Of a DNA stretch of 13,074 nucleotides, positions 8,187 to 13,074 are shown piece by piece. The position numbers and the translations under genes were made by a program. Every line of letters begins with the position of its first letter. Within the stretch, counting starts at the first letter, position 1. Source of the DNA: Planctomycetaceae bacterium. GTDB lineage: Bacteria > Planctomycetota > Planctomycetia > Planctomycetales > Planctomycetaceae. The notes under the pieces were generated by a model. That model searched no databases, was not told where the DNA came from, and saw nothing but the letters and a program-made list of their open reading frames with translations. Location of the stretch: the NCBI GenBank assembly GCA_003445035.1, contig DLVV01000033.1:1-13074 (forward strand), read 5' to 3'.

Positions 8187-8194
8187 GGTGCATG

Positions 8195-8198
8195 TCCT
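8195..8198 (-). promoter_or_regulatory. Ribosome binding site for the BKACE gene
   Basis: AGGA on the minus strand lies eight bases before the ATG at 8186. It supports this start over the longer frame beginning at 8249. Confidence 0.5.
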
Positions 8199-8353
8199 GT
8201 TCGGGACGCTGTTTCCGGAACGCCGTGGCCGTGCAGCCACCGATCGCACTGATACTGTAGTCGACAGCCCGGGAGGCTGCGTTGAAACACCAGGACCGGG
8301 TCCGGCGGACGGCTACGCGCCGATGTCTCGCGTCGCGATTTCGTCCAGTCGGG

Positions 8354-8635
8354 TCAACCGGCCCGGTCCGAATCTCGGCCCTCCCGGTCTCGCTCGGGGC
8401 GGAGATGTCTGATGGCAACGCCCAGTGACAACAGGACCACAACGCCGTATCCGGTTGTCCAGGGCAGCGACTGGCTCTCGGCATAGGCGTACCAGCCGCA
8501 TCCGGCACACAGCACGGCGACGGGCAACGCCAGCACACCGACCAGGATGGACCGCCGCGGCCGGAATGCTCCCCACACGGTCACGGCGAGGGCGATCGCC
8601 ACGCCAATGAAGATGATCGCCGTCTGTGTTCCCAT
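8354..8635 (-). CDS. Small three-helix inner-membrane protein of unknown function
   Basis: A 93-residue hydrophobic protein that I do not recognise. Three membrane segments are visible, about residues 5-23 (TAIIFIGVAIALAVTVWGA), 30-50 (ILVGVLALPVAVLCAGCGWYA) and 58-76 (PWTTGYGVVVLLSLGVAI). FRPRR lies between the first two, and a charged tail RHLRPERDREGRDSDRAG closes the protein. By the positive-inside rule the RPRR loop and the tail should face the cytoplasm, putting the N-terminus outside. The ATG at 8635 is chosen because AGGAGA lies six bases upstream; an in-frame ATG at 8680 adds 15 residues without a ribosome binding site. The gene ends 167 bases before BKACE on the same strand and diverges from the phosphatase-like gene. 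Co-transcription with BKACE is possible but the gap is long. Confidence 0.7.
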   Translation of the reverse strand: MGTQTAIIFIGVAIALAVTVWGAFRPRRSILVGVLALPVAVLCAGCGWYAYAESQSLPWTTGYGVVVLLSLGVAIRHLRPERDREGRDSDRAG

Positions 8636-8641
8636 TTCGTG

Positions 8642-8647
8642 TCTCCT
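8642..8647 (-). promoter_or_regulatory. Ribosome binding site (AGGAGA) for the small membrane protein
   Basis: AGGAGA on the minus strand lies six bases before the ATG at 8635. It is one of the best Shine-Dalgarno matches in the window. It supports this small gene as real and fixes its start. Confidence 0.65.
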
Positions 8648-8761
8648 GTCACCCGCTTCCACAATTTCCGAATATCCCACAGCCCGCCCCCGGCATTCAA
8701 CTCGCCGGATCCAGGCTTGAGGTCGCAGCGGATGATCTCCACCCGGGGCCGTTGACGAGGT

Positions 8762-8860
8762 CTGGTCTCGGGACCAGGTGTTTGAACCCTGGAGATGATC
8801 CGGGCATATTGTGGCAATACGATCCTCGGGGGATCGTCTCCGGCGGCAGACTTAGCCGCC
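8762..8860 (+). other. Hairpin-rich leader upstream of the phosphatase-like gene
   Basis: Four perfect inverted repeats follow one another in 99 bases: CTGGTC/GACCAG (8762-8777, 4-base loop), TATTG/CAATA (8807-8819, 3-base loop), ACGATCC/GGATCGT (8819-8837, 5-base loop) and GGCGGC/GCCGCC (8842-8860, 7-base loop). A competing pair, CCAGG/CCTGG (8774-8792), would exclude the first hairpin. The block lies in the divergent gap between 8635 and 8929 and ends 68 bases before the ATG at 8929. It matches no riboswitch class I can recognise and has no T-run. It may be a regulatory leader, protein-binding sites, or GC-driven chance; strand is assigned by the nearest downstream gene. Confidence 0.4.
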
Positions 8861-8915
8861 TGAAGCACCCCGTGGCCTTTGGACTCATCAACACGAAGCC
8901 CATCAGAACCACTCC

Positions 8916-8920
8916 GGGAG
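8916..8920 (+). promoter_or_regulatory. Ribosome binding site (GGGAG) for the phosphatase-like gene
   Basis: GGGAG lies eight bases before the ATG at 8929. With the twin-arginine motif near the N-terminus it fixes this start, although the frame is open upstream to 8626. Confidence 0.6.
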
Positions 8921-8928
8921 TCTGCCCA

Positions 8929-10404
8929 ATGTCCGGCCCTGAAACGAATGAGTCACAGTCGGAGTTGAGCCGGCGGGATGTCCTACGGGCGGGTGCGGGA
9001 GTGCTGGCACTGGCACCACTGTCACAGGCGGCCGGTGAGAAGCCGGGCGACCCGTTCCTGGTCAAGCCGTACCTGCAACTCGGCGATGCGTCGCGGCTTC
9101 TCAAGTCCGAGCAGATGGTCGTCTCGTGGCAAACCGGGACTGACGAGTCCAAGTGGGTTGTCGAGTTCCGCCCCGGGCGGAAAGGAAAGTGGATCGCGGC
9201 GGGTGCTCCGAAGATCGATCCGGTTGTTGTTAGCGGGATTGCGCCCCATTGGGTGTTTCGCGCAACGTTGACCGGCCTCGCGCCAGGCGGTGAGTTCGAA
9301 TATCGCGTGCGACGCAACGGCAACACCGTGTTCGCTTCCACCGGGCGGGCCCGAAAAAGCGGGTCGCAGTCGGTTCGCTGTGTCGTGATGGGGGACTGCG
9401 GAACGGGCAGTCCGCAGCAGAAACGGGTCGCGTTTCAGGCGGCACGAATCGATCCGGATTTCGTTCTGATTCCCGGTGACCTGGTCTACAGCAACGGCCG
9501 AATCTCCGAGTACCGGTCGTCGTTTTGGCCAGCGTACAGTCCGGACACCGCGTCTCCCGAATCGGGCGCGCCGCTGCTACGATCCGTTCCGTTTCTCGGA
9601 GGTCTCGGTCAACACGACACCGGCGCTACGTTGGATGACTACGCGGATGGATTCGCTTTCTACATGTACTGGTCGTTTCCGCTGAACGGTCCGGTCGGGG
9701 ATGAGGGGAGTGCCAATGCCTTCCCGCTTGGCAACAACCAGGAGCGTCGCGCCGCCGCGTTTGCCGCAACAGGAGATCGCTACCCGCGGATGGCCAATTA
9801 CTCGTTCGACTATGGCGACTCGCACTGGACCGTGCTCGACACCTGGAACCCGCACATCAACTGGAACGACCCGATGCTGCGCAAGTGGTTGCGCAAGGAC
9901 CTGGAATCGACCGATGCGACCTGGAAGTTCGTCAGTTCGTACCTGCCGCCGTTCAACTCGTCCACGGCCTACCCGCACACGCAGAAGATGCGGGTGATCG
10001 TGGACATTCTGCAGGATACCGGCGTGGATATCGTCTTCTGTGGCTACGCACACTCGTACCAGGTCACCTACCCACTGCGGTTTACGCCGACCAGCAAGCT
10101 GGACGGTCCGGTTCGAGCTGCGGGGCACGAGATCCCCGGCAAGTTTGAACTCGACAAGACCTTCGACGGCAAGACAAAGACAAAGGCCGACGGCATCCTC
10201 TATATCACCACCGGTGGGGGTGGCAACGCCGGTCTGCACAGTCCGGAGCAGACCGACAATCCGAAGACCTGGCAGCCGTTTACGGTCAAGTACAACGCCA
10301 GCGTCAACCAGTTCACCGACCTGCGGATCAACGATGACCACCTGGCTCTTCGGCAAGTCGATCTCAACGGCAACCTGATCGACGAATTCCGTGTTTCGAA
10401 GTGA
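8929..10404 (+). CDS. Tat-exported purple-acid-phosphatase-like metallophosphoesterase with several metal ligands replaced
   Basis: A 491-residue protein. A twin-arginine signal (SRRDVLRAG, residues 14-22, then AGVLALAPLSQAA) directs folded export. A fibronectin-like purple acid phosphatase N-domain (about 43-142) precedes a calcineurin-like phosphoesterase domain (about 149-390) and a beta-rich tail. Retained metal-site positions are Asp156 (GDCGTG), Asp184 and Tyr187 (GDLVY) and His375. Three expected ligands differ: the Asn of GNHD is Gln228 (GLGQHD), the His of the HxP segment is Tyr338 (SSYLPPFN), and the first His of GHxH is Tyr373 (GYAHSYQ). The Arg usually following this motif is Val379. 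The rest of the fold, for example WSFPLNGP and DIVFCG, is well kept with no frameshift or stop. This looks like a pseudo-phosphatase or an enzyme with a changed metal site rather than a decayed gene. The family call is firm; activity is doubtful. Confidence 0.88.
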   Translation: MSGPETNESQSELSRRDVLRAGAGVLALAPLSQAAGEKPGDPFLVKPYLQLGDASRLLKSEQMVVSWQTGTDESKWVVEFRPGRKGKWIAAGAPKIDPVVVSGIAPHWVFRATLTGLAPGGEFEYRVRRNGNTVFASTGRARKSGSQSVRCVVMGDCGTGSPQQKRVAFQAARIDPDFVLIPGDLVYSNGRISEYRSSFWPAYSPDTASPESGAPLLRSVPFLGGLGQHDTGATLDDYADGFAFYMYWSFPLNGPVGDEGSANAFPLGNNQERRAAAFAATGDRYPRMANYSFDYGDSHWTVLDTWNPHINWNDPMLRKWLRKDLESTDATWKFVSSYLPPFNSSTAYPHTQKMRVIVDILQDTGVDIVFCGYAHSYQVTYPLRFTPTSKLDGPVRAAGHEIPGKFELDKTFDGKTKTKADGILYITTGGGGNAGLHSPEQTDNPKTWQPFTVKYNASVNQFTDLRINDDHLALRQVDLNGNLIDEFRVSK

Positions 10405-10413
10405 CATCGTCCA

Positions 10414-10454
10414 CGACTCGGGCGAACGATCCGCGGCTGGAGACTGGCGAGTCG
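10414..10454. repeat. Inverted repeat after the phosphatase-like gene
   Basis: CGACTCG (10414-10420) and CGAGTCG (10448-10454) are perfect 7-base arms around a 27-base loop, starting 10 bases after the stop codon at 10404. The position, in the 176-base gap between two convergent genes, suits a 3-prime end structure. The large loop and missing T-run make a classical terminator unlikely. I see no gene in the rest of this gap. Confidence 0.25.
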
Positions 10455-10580
10455 GTGAATATCGAGGCCCGCACGATCCGGTTCGTGGCCAGGGAGTGGA
10501 GTGAGGGTGTCTGGCCCGCCGTGATTTTCCTGGACTGGCCGAGCGTCAAGCTCACTCTGAACCGACCCGCCCGATTCAGC

Positions 10581-10760
10581 CTAGGGCTTCTTGGCATCAC
10601 TCTCGATCGCGAAATCAATGTCCACGGAACTCTCGCGGTCGTGTCCCTCGGCGTCCGTGGGATTGATCTCGATCCTCACGTCCACCTCGCCACATCCGGA
10701 CAACACGACCGGCGTGACGAAAAGAAACGCGGCGGCACAGGCGAACTTCGCGAGTTTCAT
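10581..10760 (-). CDS. Small acidic lipoprotein (59 residues)
   Basis: A 59-residue predicted lipoprotein that I do not recognise. It has a basic start (MKLAKFACAA), a hydrophobic stretch (AFLFVTPVVL) and a lipobox LSGC with the lipidated cysteine at position 23. The mature part is only 37 residues and acidic (11 Asp/Glu against 4 Lys/Arg). Two alternating stretches, VDVRIEI and SVDIDFAI, suggest a beta hairpin. GGAG lies eight bases before the ATG at 10760. The gene starts 26 bases after the stop of the third Asp-box gene on the same strand, so the two are very likely co-transcribed. The signal peptide, lipobox, ribosome binding site and operon spacing together make a real gene likely despite its size. 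Gly at +2 suggests export beyond the inner membrane, but sorting rules in planctomycetes are not well known. Confidence 0.75.
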   Translation of the reverse strand: MKLAKFACAAAFLFVTPVVLSGCGEVDVRIEINPTDAEGHDRESSVDIDFAIESDAKKP

Positions 10761-10768
10761 CGGTGTTT

Positions 10769-10772
10769 CTCC
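10769..10772 (-). promoter_or_regulatory. Ribosome binding site for the small lipoprotein
   Basis: GGAG on the minus strand lies eight bases before the ATG at 10760, inside the 26-base gap after the Asp-box gene. It allows translation of the lipoprotein as the second gene of a bicistronic message. Confidence 0.5.
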
Positions 10773-10786
10773 GACATTTCAGGCTG

Positions 10787-12109
10787 TTAGAGGCCGATCG
10801 CAAACGCGTACACATTGCCGGTGACCGGGCCCTTGCCACTTGGCTTTCCGTCCCACCGCGTGACCCGCACGATCAAGTTCCGCGTCTGCCGATCCTCGTG
10901 AACGCAGAAATTGGACAACTGAAGCCCGGCAGGATCGTTCGGTCCGCGCGAGTCAATCGTTGTGACGCTTTTGCGGACCAGCCGCAGAGACTTCGGGTCA
11001 ACCCGGCCGATCACCAGTGGATAACGGGGTGCGTTCCCTCGTGGGTGAACCGGTGAGATGTTGCCGATCCAGAAGCAGGTCCCCGTGGAGTGGCGGACCA
11101 GTCGCGAGATGCTGCTGGGGGAATAGAACAACGTCCCGTCGGTGTACCGCCAGACATCGGGTTTCGTCCAGGACAGGCCACCGTTGTGTGAGATGCTGAA
11201 CCATTTCCGACCGCTGTTGCTTCGGCAGACCATCAACATCCGTCCGTCCGGCATTTCCATGACCGTCGGTTCGAAGATCCCACGCAGGGATTTTTCGGGT
11301 GGCAGGTTCAACCGCTGGCTGAGTTGCCACGTCAGACGGCCGTCGTCGCGCCATTTGCCGATCAGCACGGCTGCGTCCAGGTACGTGTAGGCTCCCGGTG
11401 GTCGAAACAGTTTTCCGTCCGGGCCGGCATGGCTGATCTGCACCGGGACGATCACGGCGCCGTCGGCTCGGGACGTGAGCGCGTTGGACACCGTCAGGGA
11501 ATTGGAGCCCACACGCACGCCCTGGAACGGATGGTCCTTCGTGTAGGCTTTCCCGGACTGGATCACGCGTTCTTCGAACAACCAGTTGCGGCCGCCATCC
11601 TTGGAGACCCGGTAGATCGGGTAATAGTTGGTCTGGCCGTCGAGCGGATGGTCATTCCTCAGTATCCCTTCGTTGCCCATCAACACCAGCCGGCCATTTT
11701 TTGGATCGAAGAAACTGCCATAAATGAACAGTCGTCGCAGTCGTCCGTCCGGTCCGGGTGGGGCGGCCTTCCACCTCTCCACGTCCGACCAGTTCCGTCC
11801 GTGGTCGGAGGACAGCCCCAGTTCAAAGTTCGAAAAGATGTCGTCCTTGAGCTCCTCGAACCGAATCCGGAACATGCCCGATCCACGGTTGCCGGCATAA
11901 CTGACGAACTCGTAGACCGACTGCGTGGGATCCCGCTGAGGGAATGACACTCCGAGTTTCTTGACCTTCAGCGACGGCTGGGCGGACGCGATGGTGCCGG
12001 TGAGTGACACCGCGATGCTCACGAGCCCCAGCATGCGGTGCCACCGGACGCCCGCTGAATCCGCATGTCGAAGGCCACGGTCCCGTTGAGGATTCGAACG
12101 GTGTTGCAT
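10787..12109 (-). CDS. Exported sialidase-fold protein with three degenerate Asp-boxes
   Basis: A 440-residue member of the sialidase/BNR superfamily. A hydrophobic signal (MLGLVSIAVSLTGTIASAQ) begins at residue 26. The ATG at 12109 adds a basic 25-residue n-region, while an ATG at 12034 would leave no positive charge before the core; neither has a good ribosome binding site. Asp-boxes are imperfect: SSDHGRNW (100-107), SKDGGRNW (169-176) and SHNGGLSW (307-314), the last with Asn for Asp. Glu280 in FEPTVMEMPDGR is followed 16 residues later by Arg296, the same Glu/Arg spacing as in the other two Asp-box proteins. The gene is followed at 26 bases by the small lipoprotein and preceded at 125 bases by the beta-sandwich protein on the same strand. 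It may be a glycoside hydrolase relative or a binding propeller; the substrate is unknown. Confidence 0.83.
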   Translation of the reverse strand: MQHRSNPQRDRGLRHADSAGVRWHRMLGLVSIAVSLTGTIASAQPSLKVKKLGVSFPQRDPTQSVYEFVSYAGNRGSGMFRIRFEELKDDIFSNFELGLSSDHGRNWSDVERWKAAPPGPDGRLRRLFIYGSFFDPKNGRLVLMGNEGILRNDHPLDGQTNYYPIYRVSKDGGRNWLFEERVIQSGKAYTKDHPFQGVRVGSNSLTVSNALTSRADGAVIVPVQISHAGPDGKLFRPPGAYTYLDAAVLIGKWRDDGRLTWQLSQRLNLPPEKSLRGIFEPTVMEMPDGRMLMVCRSNSGRKWFSISHNGGLSWTKPDVWRYTDGTLFYSPSSISRLVRHSTGTCFWIGNISPVHPRGNAPRYPLVIGRVDPKSLRLVRKSVTTIDSRGPNDPAGLQLSNFCVHEDRQTRNLIVRVTRWDGKPSGKGPVTGNVYAFAIGL

Positions 12110-12136
12110 GAGCTTGCCAGTCTACGTGAGTCATTG

Positions 12137-12148
12137 ACCGTCGACGGT
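12137..12148. promoter_or_regulatory. 12-bp perfect palindrome upstream of the third Asp-box gene
   Basis: ACCGTCGACGGT is its own reverse complement and lies 27 bases before the ATG at 12109. A perfect palindrome with no loop suits a dimeric DNA-binding protein better than an RNA hairpin, so an operator is possible. No second copy was noticed in the window. Confidence 0.3.
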
Positions 12149-12200
12149 GTCCATGACGATCGGACTTTTCCGACCCGCCGAGCACCTTTCACCAACGGAG

Positions 12201-12239
12201 GCTGAGACCGATCGATCCGATCCGGATCGTGTTCTCAGC
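12201..12239 (-). terminator. Extended hairpin overlapping the stop codon of the beta-sandwich gene
   Basis: GCTGAGA (12201-12207) and TCTCAGC (12233-12239) form a perfect 7-bp outer stem. Inside it CGATC (12209-12213) pairs with GATCG (12225-12229), and CGATCCGGATCG (12218-12229) is itself a perfect palindrome. The stop codon of the minus-strand gene (12235-12237) lies in the stem. There is no T-run downstream, so this is at most a factor-dependent or partial terminator, or an mRNA 3-prime stabiliser between this gene and the next. Confidence 0.4.
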
Positions 12240-13074
12240 GAGCGGCCTTGGAGTCGGCACCCAGGATCGTCAGGTGGATCGGGTTCGATGCGTAATTCGT
12301 GCTGATTGAAAACGACATCGAGATCCGTCCCATGACGGCGATCGGGAACCGCTCCAGGGGCTTCGGGGCACTGTCACCGGTGGCCGCCTCGAGAACGATC
12401 GTTCCTTCCACCGTTTTTCCCGTCAGCCTCGCCTTGCTGTCCGACGACATGGTCACGCCGGGGGGCAATTGGTCGGCAATGATCGAGTTGCCGTAAAGGA
12501 AGGGCATCGCCAGTTGGATCGGCCCGGTGAACTCCTTGTTCCGTTTGACGCGGACCTTGATCTCAACCTTCTCTCCCGGGCGAAGCGTGATCTTGCTTGG
12601 CGTGGCTTCGAATTCGACGATGTCGAGCGGATTGGTGACTCCGACAATCTGTGTGTTGATTGGCCGGCGTGCCTGGGATCCTCCCGACACCTGCAATTCG
12701 CAGGTGACATGGGCGTACCGGACCAGGTCGCGCGGCTTGCCGGTGGCATCGGAATAGACCGCTTTTCCGTAGAGACGCACCAGGCGGGCATCGATCTTGG
12801 CGCCGGTCTTGGCCGACAGGATGACCGCTGCACGCGTCAGTCCGGATGGGATTGTGACGGGTGTGGCTGTGACCCCTTCGGGGAGCCCTTCGACTTTCAG
12901 TTCGACCGGACCGGTGAAGCCGTTCTGCCGGCTCAGGTTGACAAACCAGATCATGCGTGTGCCGGGCGCGAGTTGAGCGTAGTAGTACTTGCCGTGCAGT
13001 TCGAATTCGGGAGTCGCGGGTTCGGCCCGCAGGTTGTAGATGAACCGCTCGCCCCCCCGGTTGTGGAGATCTCG
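12235..13074 (-). CDS. C-terminal part of a large extracellular protein with pre-peptidase-like and Ig-like beta-sandwich domains (partial)
   Basis: The frame runs open through the right edge, so only the last 279 residues are seen; the Met at 12954 is internal. The first 30 or so visible residues (ERFIYNLRAEPATPEFEL) resemble the end of a bacterial pre-peptidase C-terminal (PPC) domain. Two Ig-like sandwich units follow. Each carries FTGP-[VI]-[EQ]-L (residues 53-59 and 182-188) and then LP-[EP]-GVT (64-69 and 203-208), with RPGEKVEIKVRVKRN between. In planctomycetes such segments occur in long secreted PPC-repeat proteins thought to sit at the cell surface; that role is family knowledge, not shown here. 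No catalytic domain is visible. The Asp-box gene follows 125 bases downstream, behind a strong hairpin at the stop codon. Confidence 0.8.
   Translation of the reverse strand, partial: RDLHNRGGERFIYNLRAEPATPEFELHGKYYYAQLAPGTRMIWFVNLSRQNGFTGPVELKVEGLPEGVTATPVTIPSGLTRAAVILSAKTGAKIDARLVRLYGKAVYSDATGKPRDLVRYAHVTCELQVSGGSQARRPINTQIVGVTNPLDIVEFEATPSKITLRPGEKVEIKVRVKRNKEFTGPIQLAMPFLYGNSIIADQLPPGVTMSSDSKARLTGKTVEGTIVLEAATGDSAPKPLERFPIAVMGRISMSFSISTNYASNPIHLTILGADSKAAR

Noticed and set aside
8762..8800. tRNA T-arm-like sequence (TTTGAAC flanked by CCAGG and CCTGG)
   Set aside because: The loop is nine bases instead of seven, and no acceptor, D or anticodon arms of proper spacing surround it. It is better read as part of the hairpin-rich leader.
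10401..10790. 129-residue plus-strand open frame overlapping the phosphatase-like stop codon by GTGA
   Set aside because: It runs antisense through the lipoprotein gene, has no recognisable domain, and the minus-strand frame has a signal peptide, lipobox and ribosome binding site. Only one of the two is likely coding.

Overview
The window is GC-rich bacterial DNA made almost entirely of secreted or surface enzymes: three Asp-box (BNR, sialidase-fold) proteins, a Sel1-repeat serine protease, a Tat-exported phosphatase-like protein, a CocE/NonD hydrolase and the end of a pre-peptidase/Ig-like protein. This mix, with mostly one- or two-gene transcription units, few strong ribosome binding sites and many long antisense open frames, looks like a planctomycete (Planctomycetota). 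That assignment is inference from gene content; no rRNA or other marker is present. I see no tRNA, rRNA, CRISPR array, insertion sequence or integrase.

Layout. 59-1750 (+): Sel1-repeat/trypsin-like protease. 1827-3095 (+): first Asp-box protein, convergent with 3112-3588 (-), a secreted NTF2/SnoaL-like protein. 3786-5066 (+): second Asp-box protein. 5156-7042 (+): alpha/beta hydrolase resembling alpha-amino acid ester hydrolases. 7254-8186 (-): beta-keto acid cleavage enzyme (BKACE), preceded on the same strand by a 93-residue three-helix membrane protein (8354-8635). 8929-10404 (+): Tat-exported purple-acid-phosphatase-like protein that has lost several metal ligands, behind a leader rich in hairpins. 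10581-10760 (-): a 59-residue lipoprotein, 26 bases downstream of the third Asp-box protein (10787-12109, -). 12235 to the right edge (-): C-terminal part of a large extracellular beta-sandwich protein.

How they work together. No single pathway is obvious. The common theme is handling of external polymers or esters by exported proteins. The three minus-strand genes at the right end (beta-sandwich protein, Asp-box protein, lipoprotein) may form one surface-associated unit. BKACE is the only clearly cytoplasmic metabolic enzyme.

The points most worth following are the metal-ligand losses in the phosphatase-like protein, its structured leader, the hidden lipoprotein, the altered amino-group pocket of the ester-hydrolase-like protein, and the Glu/Arg signature shared by three otherwise dissimilar Asp-box proteins. 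I did not find a clearly new multi-gene system.
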